From an uncultured Clostridia bacterium (GTDB taxonomy: Bacteria; Bacillota; Clostridia; TANB77; CAG-508), in contig CAKPLQ010000001.1 of the NCBI GenBank assembly GCA_934167685.1, positions 1-64,000 on the forward strand: a stretch of DNA of 64,000 bases, written 5' to 3'. The position numbers were made by a program, and so were the translations under genes. Below the pieces are notes generated by a model. That model saw only the letters and a program-made list of their open reading frames with translations, was not told the DNA's origin and searched no databases. Below are positions 5,924 to 15,232 of the stretch, one piece after another. Numbering within the stretch: the first letter of the stretch is position 1; the number at the start of each line of letters is the position of its first letter.

Positions 5924-8303
5924 ATTTTATTTTTAAACTAACAATGGTAACTCCCATTTCGCCTTCGCCAAAAGTACCAAGGCGGAAACTACCAACAAAT
6001 TTATTATTTTTTAAGTAACGATGTATGCCATTACGCAAAGCACCAGTACCTTTACCATGTACTATACGTATAGGAGAAAGTTTTGCAACAAAGCAGTCAT
6101 CGATATATTTATCTATAAGTGGAACTGCTTCATCAACTGTCAATCCTAACACATTGATTTCTGGTTTTACAGTTTGAGCTTTAAAACTAGAATTACCAAG
6201 TACTTTACCAGAACTTCCGATATTTGATTTTTTACTAGTATGATTCTCTGATTTAGATTCATACAAATTCTTAATATCAATTTTCATCTTCATTATACCA
6301 ACTTGAACTTGAACAGTATTATCTTTAGAAATATTAGAAACTACAACACCATCAGAACCTAAATTATTTATATAAACATTTAAACCAGGTTTGATATCTT
6401 CACGTTTAATAGATGGAAGCAAATTATCAGAAAGTTCAACAGTATCTGAACCAGAAAGTGAAGATATTTCATCATTTAATTTATTTCTAAGTTTATTAGC
6501 CTTAGAGGCAGAAGTGGTAGTATCTAAATCTTTTATAATAGAATTAGCAGTTTCTTTAGCATCAATCAAAATTTGTTTTGCCTCTTGTTTAGCATTTGCA
6601 ACCAATTCTTTTTCTTTACTAGAAACATCAAAGTGCTGATTTTTTAAAGTTTTACGCAATTCTTCTGCTTCTTGCAAAGCGATAGAAGTATGGCGTTTTT
6701 CGTCTTCAATTTTAGATTTTTCGTCATAGATGTTTTTTAGCAAATCTTCAAGATTAACAGTTTCTTTATCAATCATAGAAGAAGCACGTTCTATAATTGC
6801 CTCATTTAAACCTAATTTTCTACTTATCGCAAAAGCATTACTTTTACCAGGAATGCCTATTAATAGACGATAAGTAGGTTTTAAATTTTCTATGTCAAAT
6901 TCTACACTGGCGTTTTTAAAACCAGGTGTAACTAAAGCATATTTTTTCAATTCTTGATAATGTGATGTTGCTACAGTAAGGCAACCAAGTTCTGTAAAGT
7001 ATTGTAAAATGCTGATTGCAAGATGTGCACCTTCAAGTGGGTCTGTACCAGAACCTAATTCATCCACAAGAATTAAGCTATCTGCAGTGGCTGTTTGAGT
7101 GATTTTAACAATGTTACTAATGTGAGATGAAAATGTACTTAAAGATTCAGTAATACTTTGTTCATCACCAATATCAGCGAAGATGTGGTCAAATACATAA
7201 ATGCTAGAATGTTCATCTGCAGGGATATTTAAACCACTACATGCCATGGCTGATAAAAGACCGATTGTTTTTAATGATACAGTTTTTCCGCCAGTGTTTG
7301 GACCTGTAATAATCAAACTTGAAAAGTCAGTGCCTAGTACTAAAGAAATAGGTACAACTTTGTCCATATCAATTAAGGGATGACGGGCATTGTTTAAAAT
7401 AATTTGCTTGTTGTTATTTATTTCTGGTGTAGTGCAGTGCAATTCTAAAGAATAATGTGCTTTGGCAAATATAAAATCAAGTTTTCCAATTAATTTAGCA
7501 TTACTTTCAAGTTCTTTTGTGTAAGGGAATAGCAAACCACTCAAGTTTTGCAAAATTCTTTCAATTTCAAGTTCTTCTTCAATATGCAAGTTAGATAGTT
7601 CATTATTAAAGTCGAATACAGCTAATGGCTCGATAAATACAGTTGAACCACTACTTGACATGTCATGAACAAATCCTTTTACACAACTACGATATTCTTC
7701 CTTTACAGGTATTACAAAACGACCATTACGAATTGTTACAAGGTTTTCTCTCATGTATTTTGAGTATGTGGAAGAGTGTAAAATGGTATTTAATTTGGCA
7801 CGAATGTCTTGTTCAATTTTTCGTTCTTTTCGACGAATGTCTTGCAACTTAGCAGAAGCACTATCTGCGATTGTATATTCATCAACAATTGATTTTGCAA
7901 AAGTAGCAACAATGCTTGGATTTACGTATAATTCTGTAAAGTATGGTTCAATGGCAGAGAAGTCTGAGGTTGCGAGAAAGTCTTTTGAAAGATATTCTTT
8001 TAAATCTGCTGACATTTGCAAAATGTTTTGAAGTTCTAATAATGCTTTTATGCTAAGAGAACCACAGCCTTCTAATGTTTTTAAATATACTGTAATATCA
8101 GCAATTTCTCCAAGTGGTGGGGTACTGTTTCTTTGCATTAAAATTACTCCTTGACTTGTTTCGTTTAGTATTTTTTGTACTTCTGCTTTGTCTTGTGATG
8201 GACGTAATTCTTCTGCATATTTTTTTCCTATATATGTTTTACAATAGTTTGATATGTTTTCTAATATTTTATCAAATTCTAGTTTTTTTAGATTGTTGTT
8301 CAT
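5922..8303 (-). CDS. mutS2: endonuclease MutS2 / ribosome-splitting ATPase RqcU
   Basis: 793 residues, the usual length. The core ATPase has Walker A GPNTGGKT (334-341) and Walker B ILVDE (411-415) with the LGSGTDP signature. A long coiled coil follows (~500-620), then a linker region and a C-terminal Smr domain (~715-793) with the HGKGTGALR motif. There is no mismatch-binding N-terminal domain, which distinguishes it from MutS. In Bacillus subtilis MutS2 splits collided ribosomes (RqcU) and works upstream of RqcH, which is also encoded in this window. The start at 8303 follows AGAAGGG. Its stop codon lies within repeat copy 5. Confidence 0.95.
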   Translation of the reverse strand: MNNNLKKLEFDKILENISNYCKTYIGKKYAEELRPSQDKAEVQKILNETSQGVILMQRNSTPPLGEIADITVYLKTLEGCGSLSIKALLELQNILQMSADLKEYLSKDFLATSDFSAIEPYFTELYVNPSIVATFAKSIVDEYTIADSASAKLQDIRRKERKIEQDIRAKLNTILHSSTYSKYMRENLVTIRNGRFVIPVKEEYRSCVKGFVHDMSSSGSTVFIEPLAVFDFNNELSNLHIEEELEIERILQNLSGLLFPYTKELESNAKLIGKLDFIFAKAHYSLELHCTTPEINNNKQIILNNARHPLIDMDKVVPISLVLGTDFSSLIITGPNTGGKTVSLKTIGLLSAMACSGLNIPADEHSSIYVFDHIFADIGDEQSITESLSTFSSHISNIVKITQTATADSLILVDELGSGTDPLEGAHLAISILQYFTELGCLTVATSHYQELKKYALVTPGFKNASVEFDIENLKPTYRLLIGIPGKSNAFAISRKLGLNEAIIERASSMIDKETVNLEDLLKNIYDEKSKIEDEKRHTSIALQEAEELRKTLKNQHFDVSSKEKELVANAKQEAKQILIDAKETANSIIKDLDTTTSASKANKLRNKLNDEISSLSGSDTVELSDNLLPSIKREDIKPGLNVYINNLGSDGVVVSNISKDNTVQVQVGIMKMKIDIKNLYESKSENHTSKKSNIGSSGKVLGNSSFKAQTVKPEINVLGLTVDEAVPLIDKYIDDCFVAKLSPIRIVHGKGTGALRNGIHRYLKNNKFVGSFRLGTFGEGEMGVTIVSLKIK

Positions 8304-8386
8304 TTAAAAATCATTCCCTTCTAAAGCATCAGTGGCTTTATAACACTATTATTATGTCACAAAAATGAGAAAATTTCAACAAAACC

Positions 8387-8415
8387 TTGCCAAAAATAGT
8401 AATAAAAGGTATAAT
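8387..8415 (+). promoter_or_regulatory. sigma-A promoter of hpf
   Basis: TTGCCA (8387-8392), 17 nt, TATAAT (8410-8415). Confidence 0.7.
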
Positions 8416-8458
8416 GAAGATATACTAAAAAAATATAACTAAGAGAGGAGCGATTTTT

Positions 8459-8983
8459 ATGCAAATAAAAATAACAGGAAAGGAACTAAAGGTAACAGAA
8501 GCAATAAACGATTATGTAGAAAGAAAAATGGAAAGAGTAGCAAAATATTTTGATGATGCTGAAGCAGATGTAATGCTAAAAGTAGAAAAAAACATACAAA
8601 TAGCAGAAATTAAAGTATCAGCAAACGGAGAAATGTTTAGAGCTGTAACAGAAGATAAAGATTTATATGCATCTATAGATAAAGATATAGACATATTAGA
8701 AGGACAAATAAGAAAATCAAAAACAAAGAAAGACAAAATGATGAGAGATGCAAGCTTAAAAGCTTTAGATGCTGAAGAAACAGTACATGAGGTTACAGAT
8801 GAAATATTAAAAACAGAATATTATGACATCAAACCTATGACACCTGAAGATGCAAAATTAAAATTGCAAGAAAGACCATCTCAAATGATCTTGGCTTTTG
8901 TTAATGTAGAAACTTCTAAAGTTAATGTTATTCATAAATTAAAAGATGGTAAAAATTATGGTTTAATTGAGCCAGAGGCTTAA
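8459..8983 (+). CDS. hpf: long-form ribosome hibernation promoting factor
   Basis: 174 residues. Residues 1-100 form the HPF/RaiA domain that binds the decoding centre of the 30S subunit; residues ~118-174 (from EYYDIKPMTPEDAKLKLQ) form the dimerisation domain found only in long HPF, which joins two 70S ribosomes into inactive 100S dimers. The ATG follows GAGAGGAG with 9-nt spacing. The gene has its own promoter and terminator and is divergent from mutS2. Nothing unusual was seen in it. Confidence 0.95.
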   Translation: MQIKITGKELKVTEAINDYVERKMERVAKYFDDAEADVMLKVEKNIQIAEIKVSANGEMFRAVTEDKDLYASIDKDIDILEGQIRKSKTKKDKMMRDASLKALDAEETVHEVTDEILKTEYYDIKPMTPEDAKLKLQERPSQMILAFVNVETSKVNVIHKLKDGKNYGLIEPEA

Positions 8984-9002
8984 TGATAAATAAATATATA
9001 AT

Positions 9003-9045
9003 AAAAAGTTGTTTTGGATAAGAAATTATTTAAAGCAACTTTTTT
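9003..9045 (+). terminator. intrinsic terminator of hpf
   Basis: AAAAAGTTG and CAACTTTTTT form the stem, with a further AAA/TTT pairing inside, followed by T residues. Confidence 0.7.
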
Positions 9046-9115
9046 GTGTATTAAAGATTTTTTTAAGATGGAAAAAATTACATTGATAAAGTTTGAAAAT
9101 TTTTATTATAAAGTA

Positions 9116-9144
9116 TTGAATTTTTTTTAGCATAACGATATAAT
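9116..9144 (+). promoter_or_regulatory. promoter at the head of polysaccharide operon 1
   Basis: TTGAAT (9116-9121), 17 nt, TATAAT (9139-9144). The -10 ends only 9 nt before the VanZ start codon. A second possible promoter, TTGATA at 9083 with TATAAA 18 nt later, would give a leader of about 35 nt. Confidence 0.5.
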
Positions 9145-9153
9145 GAACTTGAT

Positions 9154-9660
9154 ATGAAAAAATTCGACAAGAAACAACAAATAAAGATAATAAAAATAAT
9201 ATTAATTATAATATGGATGGGAGTAGTATTTGCATTTTCAAATCAAGGTGGAACAAAATCGAGTGGTACAAGCTCAAAGGTGACAAGAGTAATTGTAAAT
9301 ATTGTAACAAAAGACAATGAAGAACCCAATAAACAAACAATGGAACAAATAGAAAAAGTTGTAAGAAAAGTCGCACATTATACTATTTATACAATAGGTG
9401 GATTCTTAATAATGAACTATACATATTCAATGGAGAAAACCAAAAAGCAAAAGGTATTAGGAAGTTTACTTTTTGGCGTATTTTATGCGTCTACAGATGA
9501 ATTACATCAATATTTTGTGCCTGGCAGAAGTGCAAGACTTTTTGATGTAGGAATTGATACACTAGGAGTTCTTACAGGAATTTTAGCATATTTAGTAATT
9601 AGAAAGTTAATAAAAAATATTGATATACAAGTTAGGATTCATGGAAAAGAGGAAAAATGA
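9154..9660 (+). CDS. VanZ-like family membrane protein
   Basis: 168 residues with about four membrane helices (roughly 11-30, 73-92, 101-120, 132-152). The WMGVVFAFSNQ opening, the KVAHYTIYTIGGFL block and the STDELHQYFVPGRSARLFDVGIDTLG block are typical of the VanZ-like family, whose members range from teicoplanin resistance to polysaccharide-linked proteins of unknown activity. No Shine-Dalgarno sequence precedes the ATG. It overlaps the next gene by 4 nt (ATGA), which makes it the first gene of the polysaccharide operon. Confidence 0.85.
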   Translation: MKKFDKKQQIKIIKIILIIIWMGVVFAFSNQGGTKSSGTSSKVTRVIVNIVTKDNEEPNKQTMEQIEKVVRKVAHYTIYTIGGFLIMNYTYSMEKTKKQKVLGSLLFGVFYASTDELHQYFVPGRSARLFDVGIDTLGVLTGILAYLVIRKLIKNIDIQVRIHGKEEK

Positions 9661-11600
9661 AAAGAGTTAATGATTTATTGAGAAAAAAATTCTCTAAGAT
9701 AATAATTTTTATGTTACTAGATGTTAGTGTTATGCTAGTTGCCACATTTTTAGCGGTTGCTTTAAGATTTGACTTTATAAATATACCATTACAATATTTA
9801 GAAGTAGCCTTTAAGTATGTTGCTTTAGATATTGCTATTATGGTAACATCTTTTTCATTGTATAATTTGTATACATCAGTATGGAGATATGCTTCAATTA
9901 CAGAACTAATTAATATTGTAATGGCTTGTGGTACAACAGAAATAATTTGTTTTGCATACAAAAAGTTTTTAGGAATATCAATGCCAAGAAGTTATTATTT
10001 AATTAGAGTATTACTATTAGTGCTTCTAATTACTTCAGTTAGATTTTCATTTAGAATATTAAGAACTCTTATTATAAAGATTGAAAATAAAAAGAAAAAT
10101 AATAATATAATGATAATAGGTGCTGGAGAAGCTGCCAGATTATTAATAGATGAAATATCAAGAAATAAAAAATATTTTGATTCGAAAATAGTTTGTATAA
10201 TAGATGATAACAAAGAAAAAATTGGAACATATTTAAGAGGAATACAAATTGTTGGAACAAGAAAGAAAATTAAGCAAGCATCTGAAACATATCAAGTTAA
10301 TCAAATTATAATTGCAATTCCATCAGCTCCAAAAGAGGAAATTTCTAAAATAGTTACAGAGTGCCAAAAGACCACTTGTGAATTAAAGATATTACCTTCA
10401 ATTTATTTAACGATGAATGAAAAAGAAAATAATATTGTTAATAATATAAGACCAATATCATATGAAGACTTTTTAGGAAGAAGCCAAATCGTTGTTGATA
10501 TTAATGAAATTTCTGATAATATTACAGATAAAGTTATAATGGTAACTGGAGGAGGAGGTTCAATAGGTTCTGAACTTTGCAGACAGATTGCAAAATGTAA
10601 TCCAAAGCAATTAATTATATTTGATATTTACGAAAACAATGCATATGATATTCAAATGGAACTTTTAAGGGACTATCCAAAACTTGATTTACATGTTATA
10701 ATTGGTTCAGTTAGAGATTATGACAGATTAGAAAGAGTATTTAGGGAATATAAACCAAATCAAGTTTTCCATGCTGCAGCACATAAACATGTGCCATTAA
10801 TGGAAATGAGTCCTAATGAGGCAATAAAAAATAATTGTTTAGGAACGTTAAATTGTGCTAAATTAGCAGATAAATATAAAGTTGCAAAATTTGTACTAAT
10901 TTCAACAGATAAAGCAGTAAGACCAACGAATATAATGGGAGCATCAAAAAGAATTTGTGAAATGATAATTCAGAGCTATGATAAAAAAAGCAAAAATACA
11001 TCTTATGTAGCAGTAAGATTTGGAAATGTGTTAGGTTCAAATGGTTCTGTAATTCCATTATTTTTAAAGCAGATAGAAAATGGAGGGCCTGTGACTGTTA
11101 CACATAAAGATATAACTAGATTTTTTATGACAATACCAGAAGCAGTAAGTTTAGTGCTACAAGCAAGCGTTTATGCCGAAGGTGGAGAAATATTTGTTTT
11201 AGATATGGGACAACCTGTTAAAATATATGATTTAGCAAAACAGATTATAAGATATAAAGGTTTTGAACCAAATGTAGATATAAAAATAGAAATTACAGGC
11301 TTAAGACCTGGAGAAAAATTATATGAAGAAATTTTAATGGATGAGGAAGGTTTAAAAGAAACTCCTAATAAATTAATCCATATTGGCAAACCAATTGAAA
11401 TAGATAAAAATTTCTTTAGAGATTTGGATTTATTAATAAAAGCTTCATATAATAATGAGCCAAATATAAAAAAGAAAGTGGCTAGAATTGTAAAGACGTA
11501 TAGAATAGATGAAAATATAAATTCTGAGAATAAAAATTATGAAACAAAAGTAATAAAGAATAATTTTGAAATAACAGAATTAAGAGAAGTAAATGCTTAA
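9657..11600 (+). CDS. CapD/PglF-type nucleotide-sugar 4,6-dehydratase
   Basis: 647 residues. Four N-terminal membrane helices (~15-126) are followed by a first Rossmann-like domain (NIMIIGAGEAARLL, ~150) and a second, catalytic SDR domain (MVTGGGGSIGSELCRQ, ~297). Downstream are STDKAVRPTN and the C-terminal TGLRPGEKLYEE motif. This is the membrane-bound UDP-N-acetylglucosamine 4,6-dehydratase family (CapD, PglF, WbpM), which makes a 4-keto-6-deoxy sugar. It is followed by an aminotransferase and a sugar-phosphate transferase, the PglF-PglE-PglC order, suggesting an amino-dideoxy sugar such as a bacillosamine derivative as first residue of the repeat unit. The product is inferred. Confidence 0.9.
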   Translation: MKRVNDLLRKKFSKIIIFMLLDVSVMLVATFLAVALRFDFINIPLQYLEVAFKYVALDIAIMVTSFSLYNLYTSVWRYASITELINIVMACGTTEIICFAYKKFLGISMPRSYYLIRVLLLVLLITSVRFSFRILRTLIIKIENKKKNNNIMIIGAGEAARLLIDEISRNKKYFDSKIVCIIDDNKEKIGTYLRGIQIVGTRKKIKQASETYQVNQIIIAIPSAPKEEISKIVTECQKTTCELKILPSIYLTMNEKENNIVNNIRPISYEDFLGRSQIVVDINEISDNITDKVIMVTGGGGSIGSELCRQIAKCNPKQLIIFDIYENNAYDIQMELLRDYPKLDLHVIIGSVRDYDRLERVFREYKPNQVFHAAAHKHVPLMEMSPNEAIKNNCLGTLNCAKLADKYKVAKFVLISTDKAVRPTNIMGASKRICEMIIQSYDKKSKNTSYVAVRFGNVLGSNGSVIPLFLKQIENGGPVTVTHKDITRFFMTIPEAVSLVLQASVYAEGGEIFVLDMGQPVKIYDLAKQIIRYKGFEPNVDIKIEITGLRPGEKLYEEILMDEEGLKETPNKLIHIGKPIEIDKNFFRDLDLLIKASYNNEPNIKKKVARIVKTYRIDENINSENKNYETKVIKNNFEITELREVNA

Positions 11601-11628
11601 AATTAGATAGAAAAGAGAATGACAAGAG

Positions 11629-12861
11629 ATGAAAAATATAAAACCTTTTGAAAATAAAGTATGGTTAAGTTCACCAACAATGCATGGAGATGAAATAAAA
11701 TGGGTTGAAGAGGCATATAGAACAAATTGGATGAGCACAGTTGGTGAAAACATTAATGAAGTTGAAAAGATGACATGTAAAAAAGTTGGGTGCAAATATG
11801 CTGTTGCATTATCTTCTGGAACGGCATCATTGCATTTAGCAATGAAATTAGCAGGAATCAAAAAAGATGAAAAGGTATTTTGTAGTGATATGACATTTAG
11901 TGCAACAGTAAATCCTATTATATATGAGGGTGGAATACCTGTATTTATTGATACAGAATATGATTCATGGAATATGGACCCAGTAGCCTTAGAAAAGGCA
12001 TTTGAACTTTACCCAGAGGTTAGAGTGATAGTTGTTGTTCATTTATATGGAACACCTGCAAAAATGGATGAAATAATAAAAATTGCTAAAAAACATAATG
12101 CTATTGTTATAGAAGATTCAGCTGAAAGCTTGGGGGCTACATATAAAGGAAAACAAACTGGAGCATTTGGAAAATATAATTGTATTTCATTTAATGGAAA
12201 TAAGATTATAACAGGTTCAAGTGGAGGAATGTTGTTAACAGACGACTTAAATGCTGCTAATAAGGCAAGAAAATGGTCAACACAAGCAAGAGAAAATGCA
12301 CCATGGTATCAGCATGAAGAAATAGGTTATAATTACAGAATGAGCAATGTTATAGCAGGTGTAGTTAGAGGGCAATATCCACATTTAGAAGAGCATATAG
12401 CCCAAAAGAAGGCCATATATGAAAGATATAAAGAAGGATTAAAAGGATTACCATTAAAAATGAATCCGATTCCAGATAATTGTGAGCCTAATTATTGGTT
12501 GTCTTGCATGATAATAGATAAAGACGCTATGTGCAAGCAAGTAAGAGGCGAACAAGAAGCTCTTTATATAAGTCAAAAAGGAAAATCTTGCCCAACAGAA
12601 ATACTAGAAAAAATAGCAAGTATAAATGCAGAAGGAAGACCAATTTGGAAACCAATGCACATGCAACCTATTTTTAGAATGAATCCATTTGTTACTGGAC
12701 ATGGTAATGGCAGAGCAAATACAAATGCATATATTGCAGGAGAAAGTCAAGATATTGGTATGGATATATTTAATAGAGGATTGTGTTTACCTTCTGATAA
12801 TAAGATGACACCAGAACAACAAGATAAAATTATAGATGTTATAAGAGGATGTTTTGAATGA
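11629..12861 (+). CDS. DegT/DnrJ/EryC1/StrS sugar aminotransferase, PglE-like
   Basis: 410 residues of PLP-dependent fold-I sugar aminotransferase. The Schiff-base lysine is K192 in SFNGNKIITG, and the PLP-contacting aspartate is in EDSAES (~162-167). It probably adds an amino group at C4 of the keto sugar made by the upstream dehydratase. It has an insert of about 20 residues around residues 300-325 (KQVRGEQEALYISQ region) in the loop before the C-terminal domain. Spacing to the upstream gene is 28 nt, and the stop overlaps the next start (ATGA). Confidence 0.9.
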   Translation: MKNIKPFENKVWLSSPTMHGDEIKWVEEAYRTNWMSTVGENINEVEKMTCKKVGCKYAVALSSGTASLHLAMKLAGIKKDEKVFCSDMTFSATVNPIIYEGGIPVFIDTEYDSWNMDPVALEKAFELYPEVRVIVVVHLYGTPAKMDEIIKIAKKHNAIVIEDSAESLGATYKGKQTGAFGKYNCISFNGNKIITGSSGGMLLTDDLNAANKARKWSTQARENAPWYQHEEIGYNYRMSNVIAGVVRGQYPHLEEHIAQKKAIYERYKEGLKGLPLKMNPIPDNCEPNYWLSCMIIDKDAMCKQVRGEQEALYISQKGKSCPTEILEKIASINAEGRPIWKPMHMQPIFRMNPFVTGHGNGRANTNAYIAGESQDIGMDIFNRGLCLPSDNKMTPEQQDKIIDVIRGCFE

Positions 12862-13535
12862 TGGAACATAAAAAAGGAATATATGAAAATTACATAAAGA
12901 GAATATTGGACATTATTTTAAGCCTAGTTGCTTTGGCATGTTTATCTCCTATTTTATTGATTGTTGCAATTTTGGTAAGAGTAAGATTAGGTAGTCCAGT
13001 TCTTTTTAAACAGAAAAGACCTGGAAAGGATGAAAAGATTTTTACTTTATATAAGTTTAGAACTATGACGGATGAAAGAGATAAATCAGGTAATTTATTA
13101 CCTGATTCTCAAAGATTGACTAAGTTTGGTAAGTTCTTGAGAAGTACTAGTTTGGACGAGTTGCCAGAATTGATTAATATTATTAAAGGCGATATGAGTA
13201 TTGTGGGGCCAAGGCCACAACTTGTGAGAGATATGCTGTTTATGACTGATGAACAAAGAAAAAGACATTCTGTTAGACAAGGCTTAACAGGGCTTGCTCA
13301 AGTTAATGGAAGAAATAATATAACTTGGGAAGATAAGCTTAATTATGATTTAGAGTACATACAAAATATAACATTTATTGGAGATTTAAAGATAATTCTA
13401 AAAACTGTTTTGAAAGTTTTTAGAAAAGATGATATAAATACTGATGGAATGGATACAGCAGAGGATTTGTGTGATTATCTGTTAAGAACTAAACAAATAT
13501 CAGAAGAAGAATATAAAGAAAAGTTGAAAATATAA
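12858..13535 (+). CDS. phosphoglycosyltransferase (bacterial sugar transferase), PglC-like
   Basis: 225 residues: one membrane segment near the N-terminus (~17-38), then the family blocks FKQKRPGKDEKIFTLYKFRTM and DELPELINIIKGDMSIVGPRP. It moves sugar-1-phosphate from a UDP-sugar to undecaprenyl phosphate, starting the lipid-linked repeat unit on the cytoplasmic side. Position after the dehydratase and aminotransferase makes the amino sugar its likely substrate. The start could be 12858 or the adjacent ATG at 12861. A second enzyme of this family lies at 28914, so the region has two initiating enzymes. Confidence 0.9.
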   Translation: MMEHKKGIYENYIKRILDIILSLVALACLSPILLIVAILVRVRLGSPVLFKQKRPGKDEKIFTLYKFRTMTDERDKSGNLLPDSQRLTKFGKFLRSTSLDELPELINIIKGDMSIVGPRPQLVRDMLFMTDEQRKRHSVRQGLTGLAQVNGRNNITWEDKLNYDLEYIQNITFIGDLKIILKTVLKVFRKDDINTDGMDTAEDLCDYLLRTKQISEEEYKEKLKI

Positions 13536-13548
13536 TTAGGGAGATAGA

Positions 13549-14340
13549 ATGGAAGAAGAGTTAGTATCGATTATAATGCCTTCATATAATACAGGAAAAT
13601 TTATAGAAAAAACAATTAATTCTGTAATTAATCAAACATATAACAATTGGGAACTGATAATTGTTGATGATTGCTCAAATGATAATACAGACGAGATTGT
13701 AAAAAGTATTAATGATAGCAGAATTGTTTACTTAAAAAATGAAAGAAATAGCGGAGCGGCTGTTAGTAGAAATAAAGCATTAAAAGAGGCTAAAGGAAGA
13801 TGGATTGCATTTTTGGATAGTGATGACTTATGGAAAAAAGATAAATTGCAAAAACAAATTGATTTTATGAAGGAAAACAATTATTGTTTTAGCTATACTA
13901 ATTATATTGAAATTGATGAAAATGATAATTCAAATGGAAAAATAATAACAGGGCCTAAAAGAATAACTAAAACAGCGATGTTTAATTATTGCTGGCCTGG
14001 TTGTTTGACTGTAATGTATGATGCAAAAAAAATTGGGTTAATCCAAATAGAAGATATAAAAAAGAATAATGATTATGCTATGTGGTTAAAGGTTTGCAAG
14101 AAAGCAGATTGCTATTTGCTAAATGAAGAATTAGCTATGTATAGAAGAAGAAGCGGAAGCATAAGCAATCATAGTTATATAACATTAATTAAATGGCATT
14201 ATAAATTATATAGAGAAGCTGAACATCAGAATGTGATTTATAGTTTGTTTAATACTTGTAGGAATATGGTGTTTGGAATACATAAGAAGAAAAAATATTG
14301 TAATTTGTTTGATGTGGAGAAAAAAAGTGGAAAGAGATAA
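13549..14340 (+). CDS. family 2 glycosyltransferase
   Basis: 263 residues with the GT-A fold: VSIIMPSYNTGKFIEKTINS at the N-terminus, IIVDDCSNDNTDEI (~38-51) and the DxD-type LDSDDLW (~88-94). It adds a sugar to the lipid-linked repeat unit; donor and linkage cannot be read from the sequence. The C-terminal end overlaps the next gene by 14 nt. Confidence 0.88.
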   Translation: MEEELVSIIMPSYNTGKFIEKTINSVINQTYNNWELIIVDDCSNDNTDEIVKSINDSRIVYLKNERNSGAAVSRNKALKEAKGRWIAFLDSDDLWKKDKLQKQIDFMKENNYCFSYTNYIEIDENDNSNGKIITGPKRITKTAMFNYCWPGCLTVMYDAKKIGLIQIEDIKKNNDYAMWLKVCKKADCYLLNEELAMYRRRSGSISNHSYITLIKWHYKLYREAEHQNVIYSLFNTCRNMVFGIHKKKKYCNLFDVEKKSGKR

Positions 14341-15220
14341 TATTTTATACAAAATTAGAAGAAAATGTCAAGTAATAGCACATAAAATTTTTAGTAATGA
14401 ATTTATGTCCAAGCTGTATTTTAAAATTGTGTTGAGGGAAAAATTAGATTTAAAAAATCCAAAAACTTTCAATGAGAAATTGCAATGGCTAAAATTATAT
14501 TATTATCCAAATAATGATTTAGTAATAAAGTGTGCTGATAAATATAGAGTTAGAGAATATATTAAAGAAAAAGGATATTATGATACATTAGTTCCATTAA
14601 TTGGATGTTGGGAAAATACAAAAGAGATAAAATGGAATGATTTACCAAACCAATTTGTGTTAAAATGTAATCATGGCTGTGCATATAATATTATTTGTTA
14701 TGATAAAGAAAAATTTGATAAAGAGAGTTCAATAAAATTGTTAGACAAGTGGATGAAGGAAGATTTTGGAGCATTTAATATTGAATTACATTATTCAAAA
14801 ATAAAACAACATAGAATAATATGTGAAGAATTTTTGGGTGAAAATCTTGTGGATTACAAATTCTTTTGTTTTAATGGGCAAGTAAAATATATGTATGTTG
14901 CAAGCGATTCTCTTCATGATAGACAATGTAAAATGGGATTTTTTAATTTAGATGGTTCAAAAATGGAGATACAAAGAGATGATTATGACAACATTGAAGA
15001 AATAACATTTCCAGAATTTTATAATGAAATGCTGGATATGGCTCAAAATATCTGTAAAGATTTTATTTTTGTAAGAGTTGATTTTTTTGTAACTGAATAT
15101 AAGTATTATTTCGCAGAATTGACTTTTACACCAAGCGCTTGTATGATGCCATTTAATCCAAAGAATGTAGATTTGGAATGGGGAAAATTATTAAATATAA
15201 GTGATTTGACTAAAAAATAA
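14327..15220 (+). CDS. TupA-like ATP-grasp protein
   Basis: About 297 residues from a GTG start at 14327, which has GGAG 7 nt upstream; the frame is open from 14273, deeper in the previous gene. Motifs NPKTFNEKLQWLK, CADKYRVREY, LPNQFVLKCNHG and the closing VRVDFFVTEYKYYFAELTFTPSAC match the TupA-like ATP-grasp family, named after a teichuronopeptide synthesis protein. Members are common in capsule clusters and presumably ligate an amino acid or other carboxylate to a sugar. A second member lies at 16886. Confidence 0.85.
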   Translation: MERDNILYKIRRKCQVIAHKIFSNEFMSKLYFKIVLREKLDLKNPKTFNEKLQWLKLYYYPNNDLVIKCADKYRVREYIKEKGYYDTLVPLIGCWENTKEIKWNDLPNQFVLKCNHGCAYNIICYDKEKFDKESSIKLLDKWMKEDFGAFNIELHYSKIKQHRIICEEFLGENLVDYKFFCFNGQVKYMYVASDSLHDRQCKMGFFNLDGSKMEIQRDDYDNIEEITFPEFYNEMLDMAQNICKDFIFVRVDFFVTEYKYYFAELTFTPSACMMPFNPKNVDLEWGKLLNISDLTKK

Positions 15221-15232
15221 GGAGGAAGAGGT

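Noticed and set aside
8114..8368. Plus-strand ORF across the mutS2 start
   Set aside because: Composition-driven hydrophobic shadow of mutS2; no Shine-Dalgarno sequence.
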